From NCBI GenBank assembly GCA_002300355.1, contig NSGV01000003.1, forward strand, positions 744,001 to 808,000: a stretch of 64,000 nucleotides of DNA. Reading direction: 5' to 3'. A model generated the notes under the pieces. The model worked only from the letters and a program-made list of their open reading frames with translations, was not told where the DNA came from and did not search any database. Below, piece after piece: positions 35,341 to 44,193 of this stretch. Origin of the DNA: Streptomyces sp. TLI_235 (GTDB lineage Bacteria; Actinomycetota; Actinomycetes; Streptomycetales; Streptomycetaceae). Every line of letters begins with the position of its first letter. Within the stretch, counting starts at the first letter, position 1. A program made the translations under genes and the position numbers.

Positions 35341-35664
35341 TCAGCATGGACGTCCAGGTCCTCTCGTCCGGTTCTGCGGTTCGGCCTCATGGTGCTGGTC
35401 GAGCGCGGTTGCGTGGCGGAGTTTCACCGTGCTGTCGAACAGCGGAGCCTGTCGGGCCGCGCTCACGGCACCGCCCGAGGTCACAACCGTCGACGAGGCC
35501 ATCACCACCGGACAACGAGTCGCTCGGTGCGCTGCCTCGCAGTGCCGCCCGAAGAACGGACACATCGCGAGGAGGAAGAGCACGACCATCGGGCCGACGG
35601 CGAGACAGCAGGGCAGGCCGTCCTCCGGCCGGTGGCGTTCGTCCAGCGGTGCGGGGCGGGCCAC
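35341..35664 (-). CDS. Possible small membrane protein with several cysteines
   Basis: A 107-residue frame from GTG 35664. The first half has consistently G/C third positions. DGLPCCLAVGPMVVLFLLAM is a hydrophobic stretch of one membrane span, followed by CPFFGRHCEAAHRATRCPV, giving five to six cysteines around the membrane face. It is divergent from, and 43 bp away from, the large TPR membrane protein, so the two may share a promoter region. No family recognised. Confidence 0.45.
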   Translation of the reverse strand: MARPAPLDERHRPEDGLPCCLAVGPMVVLFLLAMCPFFGRHCEAAHRATRCPVVMASSTVVTSGGAVSAARQAPLFDSTVKLRHATALDQHHEAEPQNRTRGPGRPC

Positions 35665-35707
35665 CCTATCGTTCGTGGACGGGGGGTCCTGCGGACCCGA
35701 GGTGTGC

Positions 35708-38317
35708 ATGATGCCGAGACACCCAGGCCGGACGATCACCGCCGTGCTACTGGCCGCGGCCGCGGCCCTCACTGCGTCGGCCGCCCCCGCTTGCGCGGCC
35801 CCCGACCCGACCGCCCTCTGCGCGCTGGCGCAGCAGTCGCTCGAGGCCGGACATCTGGCGCAGGCCGCGGCACTGTACACCCAGACGGCCGACGGGAACC
35901 CGTCGACCTGCGCGTCGGTCGGTCTCTCCCTGGTCGCCGCACACCACCAGGTCGCCGCCCAGTCGGCCGCCGCCGGGCAGGAGTTACTCCAGGCGGGCGA
36001 CCTCGCGGCGGCCGAGCGGAAGTTCCGCGAGGCCCTGGCCATCGACGCCGAGAACGCCGAGGCGACGGCCGGCCTCAACGCGATCACTGCCCGTCAGCAG
36101 AACCTGGCCCTCTCTCAGTGGGATCTGTTCTACGACCGCTGGGTCCTGCCGATGACCCAGCTGCTCACTGCCGCCGCCATTCTGCTCCTCGTCCTCCTGA
36201 CGCTGAGCGGGCTGCTCAGTGGTGTCGTGGTGAAGGTCGACTCGATCGCGTGGCCCAGGCCCTGGCGGATCTCGCTGGGCGTCATCGGTTTTCTCCTGCT
36301 GGTCGGATCGGCGCTCATGTTCGCGATCTACCAGATGTTCCATCCCTTCGACCCGGGCGACATCAGCGACTGGCCGGCGGACCTGACGGCGCTGGTCGTC
36401 TTCCCCGCGGCAGTCACCGTCGCGGCTGCTTGGACCCACGAACGCTACCGAGTCGCCTCCGAGTGGGAGTCGCGCGGGAAGACGCTGATGCGGCTGTTCC
36501 GCAGCTGGCGGCCCACCTTCGCGGGGGCATGCACCTACTGGTGGCGCCTGCTGGTCCCGCTCCTGGTCATCGGCGGCCTCGGCCTCCTCCTCCGCACGGT
36601 CGTCCTGCACGACCCACGCCGGCAACTCCTCACCACCTACGCGGTACTCACGCTCGACGGGATCCTGCTCACCGCCGCGACCTTCGGTCAGAACCTCCGC
36701 CTTCAGGTGTCGGTGCAGTCCCCGGACGGCGAGAATGACCCGGTCGCCACCGACTACCTGCTCGCCCGGGTCCAGGACCTGGGCATCGACACCCCGCCGA
36801 TGCGCCTGCGGGCGGTCACCAGCTCCATGCACCTCAGCAAGATCAAGACCGAGGACCTCAGCGCCCTGCCGTCCGGGAAGATCGCCGCGGCTCTCTCCGG
36901 CATCTTCTTCGCCATCCGGCCGGACCTCACCTGGCGGGTACGGGCCGCCATCATGGACGACAACCGGATCACCGTGACGCTCACCCGCAACGGCCGCCAC
37001 GCCGAGAGCGACATCTTCAGCCGCGCCGAGCTGTTCCTCCCGCTGTGCAAGGGCCAGGAGGCCCGGGAGCGTGCAAAGGCCCAGCTCCTCACCGGCGCCG
37101 CCGCCGTCACCCTGCTGCGGTTGAGCCGGGCGCACCCCCGGCTCAGGGACCAGCTCTGTGGTGCCACCGGCTGGCGGAGCGTCACCCTGCAGGTCATCGC
37201 GACCAGTCGCTCGCTCATCGACGATCCCGACCTGCGAACGGCCTTGCTGGCCCGAGCCGTCGACGAGGATCCGGGAAACGTCCTCGCCCGCGTCGACCAT
37301 CTCTGGGCCCTCCAGGACGCCACCCCGCACGACAGCGCCGCCTACCGGCAGCTCGCCGAGGAGGCGGACGACCAGTTCGACGACATCAAGGCGTTCTGCC
37401 CCGACGCTCTGGTGATCCGTGCGCTCTACCGCAGCGCCTCCCAGTGGATCAACAGCTTCGTGGTGTCGGGCCGCTCGGACAAGCACGCCTTCGGCCTGGC
37501 CGAGAAGCGGGTCGAGGAGCTGGAGAGCGCGTGTGAGGACGTCGACGGGAACGACATGGATCTCCTGACACTCGCCAAGCAGATCCGCCCCATCGGCAAG
37601 GCCATGCGGCACGAGATCAAGGCACTCACCGATGTGCGGTCGGATCGTCACTCGTTCATGGAATCCTCGCCCGCGCCACGGCTGGCCTACGAGTACGCCC
37701 GCCTCGCCGGCCTCGACCGGCGGAGCCATCCCATGTCCAAGCGCACCGCCCTCCGTTACCTGCGGATCGCACTGCCGACCGAGGCCCTCAGAGCCGAGGC
37801 CCGCAAGGATCCCTGCCTTCGCGCGCTGCACGACAGCGAGGAGTACCAGGAGCTCACGGCCACCGCCTCCACCTTCGTCGATCTGCCGGTCTTCGACTCC
37901 TGCCGGCCGAAGCTGGTCGAGGCCGGACTCAGCGCTCCGACGGATTTCCTGTTCCGCACCGCGACCACCCGTCAGCGCGCCGTGCTGGCCGAGTACCTCG
38001 ACATCTCGCCGGTGCTCGTCGAACGGTTCGTCCAGATCGCCCAGCTGACCCAGCTGCACGACCGTCTCGACTGCGCCGCCGCCCTGGGCCTGCTGGTGGC
38101 CTGCGGTATCGACTCACCGGCCCGGCTCCGCCTGGAGTTCGCCAGGGACAAGGACAAATTGTTCGAGGCCCTCAGGGACGCGAACAGAGACGGTCCGCGC
38201 ATCCGGGAGATCGAGGACGTGGAGTCCTGGCTACCGGACGCGGTCTCCACGGCTGCAGCCGCCCAGCGTTCCCGGAGGGGTCGGCGGGCGGCGGATCTGG
38301 TCGGTCGGCTCCTCTAG
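35708..38317 (+). CDS. Large membrane protein: signal peptide, TPR-like region, TM segments, DUF4332-like C-terminus
   Basis: Starts at ATG 35708 or 35711 (GAGGTG upstream); 869 residues. Residues 1-27 form a signal peptide ending at ACA. Residues about 35-125 are helical repeats of TPR type (LCALAQQSLEAGHLAQAAALYTQ; LLQAGDLAAAERKFREAL; split in text). Four to six hydrophobic segments follow (LLTAAAILLLVLLTLSG; LGVIGFLLLVGSALMF; LLVPLLVIGGLGLLL). The cytoplasmic part (residues about 370-740) is helical without known motif. The C-terminus (FRTATTRQRAVLAEYLDISP ... VACGIDSPARL) is a helix-hairpin-helix pattern of DUF4332. A sensor or scaffold role is conceivable, unproven. Confidence 0.75.
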   Translation: MMPRHPGRTITAVLLAAAAALTASAAPACAAPDPTALCALAQQSLEAGHLAQAAALYTQTADGNPSTCASVGLSLVAAHHQVAAQSAAAGQELLQAGDLAAAERKFREALAIDAENAEATAGLNAITARQQNLALSQWDLFYDRWVLPMTQLLTAAAILLLVLLTLSGLLSGVVVKVDSIAWPRPWRISLGVIGFLLLVGSALMFAIYQMFHPFDPGDISDWPADLTALVVFPAAVTVAAAWTHERYRVASEWESRGKTLMRLFRSWRPTFAGACTYWWRLLVPLLVIGGLGLLLRTVVLHDPRRQLLTTYAVLTLDGILLTAATFGQNLRLQVSVQSPDGENDPVATDYLLARVQDLGIDTPPMRLRAVTSSMHLSKIKTEDLSALPSGKIAAALSGIFFAIRPDLTWRVRAAIMDDNRITVTLTRNGRHAESDIFSRAELFLPLCKGQEARERAKAQLLTGAAAVTLLRLSRAHPRLRDQLCGATGWRSVTLQVIATSRSLIDDPDLRTALLARAVDEDPGNVLARVDHLWALQDATPHDSAAYRQLAEEADDQFDDIKAFCPDALVIRALYRSASQWINSFVVSGRSDKHAFGLAEKRVEELESACEDVDGNDMDLLTLAKQIRPIGKAMRHEIKALTDVRSDRHSFMESSPAPRLAYEYARLAGLDRRSHPMSKRTALRYLRIALPTEALRAEARKDPCLRALHDSEEYQELTATASTFVDLPVFDSCRPKLVEAGLSAPTDFLFRTATTRQRAVLAEYLDISPVLVERFVQIAQLTQLHDRLDCAAALGLLVACGIDSPARLRLEFARDKDKLFEALRDANRDGPRIREIEDVESWLPDAVSTAAAAQRSRRGRRAADLVGRLL

Positions 38318-38358
38318 ACGGTTGATGCCAAGGGCTCATGTCGCGCATGAGAGGAAGC

Positions 38359-38403
38359 GAGGGAGTCCGGAGATCGATTGCGACGCGTGATCTGGACTCC
38401 CTC
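38359..38403. terminator. Hairpin between convergent genes
   Basis: GAGGGAGTCC with GATC (38359-38375) pairs with 38389-38403 (GATC ... GGACTCCCTC). It lies between the 3' ends of the TPR protein and the MFS gene and can serve both. Confidence 0.6.
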
Positions 38404-38484
38404 ACTGCGCACGGCGGTCGGCCTTGTGCCGTTGAATGACACGCAGTCGGCGCGAAATCGAGCCGTTGCTTCCGGAGCGGGTGT

Positions 38485-39744
38485 TCATCGCACTGATGGC
38501 CGAAGCAGATGCCGATGAGGACCTGGACCGGGGGTGCGCCGTGGGATTAGCAGGGGGGTCGCCAGCAGGAGTACGCCGGCCAGGCCGATGGCCGTGCGCG
38601 GGCCGAGCAGGCCGCCCAGCACGCCCCAGACGGCCGTCAGGAGCGCGGTCGCGGCCTTGGTCGTCACTGCCCACGCGGACAGCGTGCGGGCGATCCGGTC
38701 GGTTGCGGTGCGCTGGAGGCGGTAGGTGGCATGGACGGGGTTGAAGACGCCGCAGCAGAGGATGAGCCCGAACTCGACGCCCATCACCAGGAGCAGCCCT
38801 ACGGTGCCCGGCTGCAGGAAGGCCAGGCCGACGGGCCAGAGCGCGCGCAGTGTCCCGGTCACGGCCAGGACCTGGTGCTGTCCGAACCGGGTCACGAGCG
38901 GTCGGGCCAGCCGCGAACCGAGCAGGCCGCCGATCGAGGGTGCGGCGAAGGCGAGGCCGTACTGCCACGGTGTGAACCCGAGTCGGCCGAGCATGAGGAC
39001 GGCCAGCAGTGGCTCGACGGCCATGACCAGGCTGTTGAACAGGGCGGTGTTGAGGAACAGTGGGCGCAGTGTCGCGTCGGCGAGGATGTACCGCCAGCCG
39101 TCGAGCAGGTCCCTGGCCCGCATGCGCGTGGCCTCCCGGCGCTCGGGCGGCAGCTCGTGCCCGCCCGTCACGCGGATGCCCAGGGCCGAGAGCAGGTAGC
39201 TGGCGGCGTCGGCCGTCACCGTCGCCACCGGACCGAGGATCCCGATCGCGGCGCCGCCCAGCGGCGGTCCGATGATCGTGGTCGTCCAGGCCGTGGACTC
39301 GAATCGGGCGTTCGCGACGAGCAGGTCCTCGGCCGGCAGCAGCGTCTTCAGGTACGCGCCGGAGGCGGCGCGGAAGGTGATGTCGGCCGCCGCGACGACG
39401 ACCGAGACCAGTAGGAGCTGAACGAGGGTGAGCGCGCCGAGTACGAACGCGGTGGGGATCGTCAGCAGCGCGCCGAACCGCACCAGGTCCATCGTGATCA
39501 GCACCGACCGCTTGCGGCGGAACTCCACCCACGGGCCGAGCGGCACCGCCACGGCCGCACCCACCGCAGCCCCTACGGAGGAGAGCGCGGCGACTCCGGC
39601 CGGTCCGGCATGCAGCACCTGGACGGCGATCAGCGGGAACGCGCCGAAGGCGAGCCAGGTGCCGAGCGCGCTGGTCCCGTACGCTCCCCAGAGCCACCCG
39701 AACCGCCGCCCCAACCGATGTCCCGGCCGGTGCCCGCTCCTCAT
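38485..39744 (-). CDS. MFS transporter, drug-efflux type
   Basis: A 419-residue permease from ATG 39744 (GAGGGG upstream; a longer start at 39810 is less likely). Hydrophobic segments alternate in a 12-helix layout, with the cytoplasmic loop GPWVEFRRKRSVLITMDLVR between helices 2 and 3 (the basic RRKR loop), AADAASYLLSALGIRV and the second-half equivalents. Similar to enterobactin-exporter/EntS-like MFS proteins of actinomycetes. Divergent from a LysR regulator with an operator-like dyad between them. Confidence 0.85.
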   Translation of the reverse strand: MRSGHRPGHRLGRRFGWLWGAYGTSALGTWLAFGAFPLIAVQVLHAGPAGVAALSSVGAAVGAAVAVPLGPWVEFRRKRSVLITMDLVRFGALLTIPTAFVLGALTLVQLLLVSVVVAAADITFRAASGAYLKTLLPAEDLLVANARFESTAWTTTIIGPPLGGAAIGILGPVATVTADAASYLLSALGIRVTGGHELPPERREATRMRARDLLDGWRYILADATLRPLFLNTALFNSLVMAVEPLLAVLMLGRLGFTPWQYGLAFAAPSIGGLLGSRLARPLVTRFGQHQVLAVTGTLRALWPVGLAFLQPGTVGLLLVMGVEFGLILCCGVFNPVHATYRLQRTATDRIARTLSAWAVTTKAATALLTAVWGVLGGLLGPRTAIGLAGVLLLATPLLIPRRTPGPGPHRHLLRPSVR

Positions 39745-39845
39745 GCCCGACGCCCCTCGCCACACCCGCACAACCAATCCGCGATCGGAAGCCATCAAAG
39801 CGAGGCCCACACTCCAGGATCAAACAACCGCAAGGCTTCCAGGAC

Positions 39846-39860
39846 ACAACCAGTGGTTGT
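39846..39860. promoter_or_regulatory. Dyad between MFS and LysR genes
   Basis: ACAACC-AGT-GGTTGT (39846-39860) is a perfect 6-bp dyad with a 3-base centre, 18 bases before the LysR ATG; TAGGGT at 39866-39871 could be the -10 of the LysR gene. Probably the LysR autoregulatory site. Confidence 0.55.
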
Positions 39861-39877
39861 ACCCATAGGGTGTCGGT

Positions 39878-40813
39878 ATGGACCTCGACACCGTCCGGAC
39901 CTTCGTCGCAGCCGCCGACGCGGGGCAGTTCCAGGAGGCCGCCGCGGAGCTGGCGGTCACCCAGCAGGCCGTCTCCAAGCGCATCGCCGCACTGGAGCGC
40001 GACCTCGGCGTGCGGCTGTTCACCCGCACGCCGCGCGGGGCCGAGCTCACCATCGACGGGCAGGCGTTCCTGCCGCACGCTCGCGAGCTGCTCCGGGTCG
40101 CCGAACGCGCGGCCGCGTCCGTGCGCACCGGCAGCCGACCGCTGCGCGTGGACGTGATCGCCTCGCGCGTCGCGCCGTCGGGCCTGATGCGCGGCTTCCA
40201 CCGCGCGCACCCCGAGATCGAGCTCGACGTGGTGATGCTGTTCGACGTCGAGACGGCCGTCGCCGCCCTTCGCTCCGGCGCGATCGACGCGTCCTTCCGC
40301 GCCGTCGCCGTGCCCGGCCGGCCACTTCCCGCGGACATCGAGTCCGTCCGGGTGCTCGACGAGCCGCTCCAGCTCCTCACCGGCCCCGCGCACGCACTCG
40401 CGGGCGCGAGGTCGGTGACCGTCGCCCGGCTCGCCGGGCACCGGATCTGGATGCCCGGCATCGTCCCCGGTACCGAGTGGGCCGCCTACTACGACGACCT
40501 CGCCGCCGAGTTCGGCCTCACCATCGAGGCGACCGGCCCCAACTTCGGCTCCGACGCCCTTCTCGACACCATCGCCGACTCCCCGGCCCTGGCCACCTTC
40601 ATGGGCGAGCAGACCCGCCTCGTCTGGCCCGCCGACCACGGCCTGCGCCGCATCCCGGTGACCGACCCGACGCCCGTCTACCCGCACTCGCTCCTCTGGC
40701 ACCGCGACAACCCGCACCCGGCGCTGGCCACCCTCCGCACCCGCCTCGCCGCCACCACGGCCCGCCAGATCGCCGCCGAAACCTGGACACCGGCCTGGGT
40801 GCCTCCGCGCTGA
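39878..40813 (+). CDS. LysR-family regulator
   Basis: A 311-residue regulator. The HTH is standard: MDLDTVRTFVAAADAGQFQE, AAAELAVTQQAVSKRIAALE, RDLGVRLFTRTPRGAELT, followed by the periplasmic-binding-like effector domain. It probably controls the divergent MFS gene and senses its substrate. Confidence 0.9.
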   Translation: MDLDTVRTFVAAADAGQFQEAAAELAVTQQAVSKRIAALERDLGVRLFTRTPRGAELTIDGQAFLPHARELLRVAERAAASVRTGSRPLRVDVIASRVAPSGLMRGFHRAHPEIELDVVMLFDVETAVAALRSGAIDASFRAVAVPGRPLPADIESVRVLDEPLQLLTGPAHALAGARSVTVARLAGHRIWMPGIVPGTEWAAYYDDLAAEFGLTIEATGPNFGSDALLDTIADSPALATFMGEQTRLVWPADHGLRRIPVTDPTPVYPHSLLWHRDNPHPALATLRTRLAATTARQIAAETWTPAWVPPR

Positions 40814-40961
40814 AACACCGCCGAACCGGGGCGCGTGACCGACACGACGAGTCCGGCCGCCATCGCCGACGAACCCCTGCTCGCCCGCGCAGTCGCTCTG
40901 GTCGTGCCGGCACTCCGCTGACACGCGGCCCGGACCGGGGCCACACGGTCGATCCTCCGGA

Positions 40962-41720
40962 CTACCGGCGGGGGCCGGCCGGGGTCGGCTGCGTTTCGGC
41001 TGCTCCCGCGAGCCACGTCCGCCACACGTGGCGGGTGTTCGGCATCTCGGGACGGTCGAGAAGCCACAGCACGTACCCGGCGTGCAGCCGTGCCCAGGGG
41101 TTGCCCGACCGGGCCGCCTCGCCGAGTCTGCGGCGCAGGTCCTCTCCGTCGATCGCCCGCGCGACGCGCACGTACTCGCGGTCCTTGCACCGGTAGGCCC
41201 GCTGGACGACGATCTCGACGAGGTCGGCGAGTTTCGCCCTGACCGCTTCGTCGTGGTCGGGGACGGCCACACAGCGGATGACGGCCGCCTTCGTACCCCA
41301 CGCCTTGGCGTGCTCGGTCCACTCTCGGGGGTACCGGGCCTCCCACTCGAGAAAGAGGAGGTGGTAGGGCAGGCCCGGCCACTCCTTGAGGCTCGTCCCG
41401 TGCGGGCGGCCCCACAGTCCATCGGGCAGGCAGTACCTGCGGATGTCGTAGTACTCCTCGCGCGCCCGCTTGTAGGCCGGCTCCCGGTACTGCTCCTCCG
41501 TGCCCAGCGGCAACGTCAGATGCCAGAACTCGTTGAACCGGTCGAGAGCGTCCCAGCTGTTCTGTCTGGCCCTGCTCTGATGCGCGAGCGCCGCGGTCCG
41601 CTCGGCAGGATCGTCCGCTATGAGGTCGAAGGCCCAGCCCAACCGTGCTCTCCAGGCATCGGCGTCATCACTGCCCGCTCCCACGCCTGCCGCGGTTTCG
41701 TCCGTCACGCCGAAGATCAT
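40962..41720 (-). CDS. Hypothetical protein, about 250 residues
   Basis: Start ambiguous: ATG 41720 has a G-run immediately before it; GTG 41708 has GGGGGG at a normal distance. The protein is Trp/Arg/Glu-rich and helical (ARLGWAFDLIADDPAERTAA, RFNEFWHLTLPLGTEEQYRE), with a later helix-rich half (KLADLVEIVVQRAYRCKDRE, ARLHAGYVLWLLDRPEMP). Not recognised; no signal peptide. It ends the minus-strand unit before the CCRTW-like small gene. Confidence 0.6.
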   Translation of the reverse strand: MIFGVTDETAAGVGAGSDDADAWRARLGWAFDLIADDPAERTAALAHQSRARQNSWDALDRFNEFWHLTLPLGTEEQYREPAYKRAREEYYDIRRYCLPDGLWGRPHGTSLKEWPGLPYHLLFLEWEARYPREWTEHAKAWGTKAAVIRCVAVPDHDEAVRAKLADLVEIVVQRAYRCKDREYVRVARAIDGEDLRRRLGEAARSGNPWARLHAGYVLWLLDRPEMPNTRHVWRTWLAGAAETQPTPAGPRR

Positions 41721-41790
41721 CCCCCCGGCGACCGGACCGCGTACACCGGTTTTGACGAGCGAACCGGACACCGCCGCACAGCGGCGGCGG

Positions 41791-41940
41791 TCACGCCCGG
41801 CCCCAGGTCCTGCGGACGACCGTGCCGCCCTGGGAGAGATGCTCGCTCGACCAGGTCCGGCAGCACCCACCGCTGCCCGGTCGGGCCGGGGCGGGCGTTC
41901 CTGCTGCACGGACGGGAGCAAACTCGGCGGATACCGGCAC
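41791..41940 (-). CDS. Short second copy of the CCRTW small protein
   Basis: A 49-residue frame from GTG 41940 ending APARPGSGGCCRTWSSEHLS, then QGGTVVRRTWGRA. It matches the C-half of the protein at 26158-26391, except that the eight residues around HEPAC are missing and the N-terminal half is shorter. It is divergent from the VOC gene, with no upstream partner like the one at 26388. May be functional or a shortened duplicate. Confidence 0.45.
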   Translation of the reverse strand: MPVSAEFAPVRAAGTPAPARPGSGGCCRTWSSEHLSQGGTVVRRTWGRA

Positions 41941-42104
41941 GCCGCCCGGACACCTCACCCATGGCCCGCCGCCGTTCGCCGGCGTGCGCTCCGCTGAGGC
42001 TCTGGCGGGCGCTCGGCTTCCCTCCGTCGCGCTGGTGTGTCGGACGGGCGACTCCGGCGTGCGAGGAGAAGGTGTTGGGAGAGCCCCCGTCCGAAGGAGA
42101 GAGA

Positions 42105-42884
42105 ATGCCCGAGGTCACCACTCCGTACGCGACCGGCACTCCGTGCTGGATCGATCTGATGGCGAAGGATCAGCAGGCCGCGCTGGACTTCTACCGCGAC
42201 CTGTTCGGCTGGCAGGGACAGCCCGGCCCCGCCGAGTTCGGCGGGTACGCGGTCTGCGAGCTCAACGGCAAGGCGGCGGCGGGCATCGGCCCGGCGATGG
42301 CGCCCGAGGGTATGCCGGAACCCCCGACCGTGTGGACCAGCTACCTGGCCAGCACCGATGCCCAGGCCACCCAGGACGCGATCGTCGCCGCAGGCGGCAC
42401 GCTGCTCGTCCCGGTGATGGACGTCGGCAACCTGGGCCGGATGCTGATCGCCTCCGACCCGCAGGGTGCGGTGTTCGGTGTCTGGCAGCCCGGTGAGTTC
42501 TTCGGCGCCCAGGTGGTCAACGAGGCCGGCGCGCTCACCTGGAACGAGCTGCACACCAGCGACGTGCCGGCCGCGACCGCGTTCTACGGCGAGGCGTTCG
42601 GCATCGAGATCGAACCACTGGACGGCGCGGACTCCTACTGGGAACTGCGGATCGGCGGCCGCGCGGTCGGCGGCGTCACCCTGCTGGCCAACGACCCGCC
42701 CGGTACCCCCGCGCACTGGCTGAGCTACTTCGCGGTCGACGACGTGGACTCCACCGTGGACGCCCTGGTCAAGGCGAACGGCACCGTGCTGGCCCCGCCG
42801 TTCGACATGATGGCCGGCCGAATGTCCGTGGTCGCCGATCCGCAGGGCGCCCCGTTCGCGATCATCAAGCCGACTCCGCTGTAG
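42105..42884 (+). CDS. Two-domain VOC protein
   Basis: A 259-residue protein with GAAGGAGAGAG upstream. Two homologous halves: CWIDLMAKDQQAALDFYRDL and AVFGVWQPGEFFG at the end of half one, then TWNELHTSDVPAATAFYGEA and PFAIIKP at the end of half two. It resembles tandem-VOC antibiotic-binding or dioxygenase-like proteins of actinomycetes (CFP-30B class). A decayed copy of the first half is at 28680-29070. Confidence 0.88.
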   Translation: MPEVTTPYATGTPCWIDLMAKDQQAALDFYRDLFGWQGQPGPAEFGGYAVCELNGKAAAGIGPAMAPEGMPEPPTVWTSYLASTDAQATQDAIVAAGGTLLVPVMDVGNLGRMLIASDPQGAVFGVWQPGEFFGAQVVNEAGALTWNELHTSDVPAATAFYGEAFGIEIEPLDGADSYWELRIGGRAVGGVTLLANDPPGTPAHWLSYFAVDDVDSTVDALVKANGTVLAPPFDMMAGRMSVVADPQGAPFAIIKPTPL

Positions 42885-42886
42885 GT

Positions 42887-42995
42887 GGCCGACCGGTCCT
42901 GGGCCCGTGGCAGTCGGCCGGGGTGGAGGCGTTTTTGAGGGCCGACAAGGACGACCGCTTCGTCGTCGGCGAGGTCAGCCACCAGGCTCTGCCGG
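42887..42995 (+). pseudogene. Remnant of a second glycosyltransferase copy
   Basis: Directly after the VOC stop, the sequence GGTCCTGG-CCC-TGGCAGTCGGCC and KDDRFVVGEVSHQAL parallels two separate parts of the glycosyltransferase at 34004-35218 (DPWQSADL and KDDCFAVGEVNHQALFG) with the stretch between deleted. About 110 bases remain. Confidence 0.65.
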
Positions 42996-43067
42996 GTGAC
43001 CCCCCCTCGCGCCCCACGGGACACGCCCCGAGGGCCGAGGCCGAACACGGTTCCTCCTCGTCGGAGG

Positions 43068-43088
43068 CCCGGCAGATCGTCTGCCGGG
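43068..43088 (-). terminator. Hairpin after the quinone oxidoreductase
   Basis: CCCGGCAGA-TCG-TCTGCCGGG, a 9-bp perfect stem 40 bases beyond the minus-strand stop at 43131. Confidence 0.55.
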
Positions 43089-43130
43089 TCTCCGACGTGT
43101 CCGGGGTGTCCCTTACGCCGCTCCCGGCAC

Positions 43131-44054
43131 TCAGGCGACCGTCAGGACGATCTTGCCGGTGGTGCGGCCCTGCTCGCCGATCTCGTGCGCCTTCGCGGCC
43201 TCCGCCAGCGGCAGGACCGTCTCGACCACGGGCTTCAGTGCGCCCCGCTCGACCAGGGCGGCGATCTCGCGCAGGCCCAGGTGGTCCGGCTCGACCAGGA
43301 CCCACGAGGCCTGCACCCCGTCCGGGGCTGCGGGCACGTCGTCCGGGCCGGGCAGGGTGATCAGCCGGCCGCCGGGCCGGAGCACCTTCAGGGAGCGCTC
43401 GGCCGTCTCGCCGCCGAGCCCGTCCAGCACGACGTCGATGTCGGACACGACGTCCTCGAACCGCACCGCCCGGTAGTCGACGACCTCGTCCGCGCCCAGC
43501 TCCCGCACCAGGTCGTGCTTGCCGGCGCTGGCCGTGCCGATGACGTACGCGCCGCGGGCCTTGGCGATCTGTACGGCGAAGTGGCCGACCCCGCCGGCCG
43601 CCGCGTGCACCAGCACGCGCTCACCGGGACGGACATCGGCCGCGTCCACCAGGGCCTGCCAGGCGGTCAGTGCGGCCAGCGGCAGTGCCGCCGCCTCGAC
43701 GTGCGTCAGGCCGGCGGGCTTCGGGGCGAGGTGCCGGGCCGGCGCGACCACGTACTCGGCGTATCCGCCCGCCTGCCGGGGGAACAGCGGCATCCCGAAG
43801 ACCTCGTCGCCGGGGCGGAAGATCCCCACGCCGGGCCCGACGGCCTCGACGGTGCCGGACACGTCCCAGCCGACCGCCGGTACGGCGCCCCACTCGATGA
43901 GGGCGCCGCCGGCGCGGGTCTTCCAGTCCACCGGGTTCACTCCTGCCGCGTGGACCCGTACCAGGACCTCGTTCAGTCCCGGCTCCGGGCGCTCGATCTC
44001 GCGCTCGACCAGGTTCTCCGGTCCGCCCCACTGCTCCACGACCACCGCGCGCAT
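43131..44054 (-). CDS. NADPH:quinone oxidoreductase (MDR superfamily)
   Basis: A 307-residue reductase; ATG 44054 chosen with GAAGGACGAGG upstream, though a start at 44099 (MRIETKIETKDEADS added) is possible. The NADPH-binding stretch HAAAGGVGHFAVQIAKARGA and GWDVSGTVEAVGPGV identify it. Zinc ligands absent. Divergent from a GlxA-type AraC regulator with a TCTGGCCA repeat between them. Confidence 0.88.
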   Translation of the reverse strand: MRAVVVEQWGGPENLVEREIERPEPGLNEVLVRVHAAGVNPVDWKTRAGGALIEWGAVPAVGWDVSGTVEAVGPGVGIFRPGDEVFGMPLFPRQAGGYAEYVVAPARHLAPKPAGLTHVEAAALPLAALTAWQALVDAADVRPGERVLVHAAAGGVGHFAVQIAKARGAYVIGTASAGKHDLVRELGADEVVDYRAVRFEDVVSDIDVVLDGLGGETAERSLKVLRPGGRLITLPGPDDVPAAPDGVQASWVLVEPDHLGLREIAALVERGALKPVVETVLPLAEAAKAHEIGEQGRTTGKIVLTVA

Positions 44055-44157
44055 GCTGTCCGCCTCGTCCTTCGTTTCGATCTTGGTTTCGATCCTCATG
44101 CCGCCGGGTTCCCCCGGCGACGCAGTCCACGATCCGACATGCGGGGGCGGCGCAGTA

Positions 44158-44193
44158 TTGGCCGTCTGGCCACTATGTGACAGGATCTGGCCA
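44158..44193. promoter_or_regulatory. Direct repeats between the reductase and AraC genes
   Basis: TCTGGCCA occurs at 44165-44172 and 44186-44193, exactly 21 bp (two helical turns) apart, with a partial copy (TTGGCCG) just before. The second copy reaches the regulator's ATG. Such tandem half sites fit an AraC-type dimer. Confidence 0.55.
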
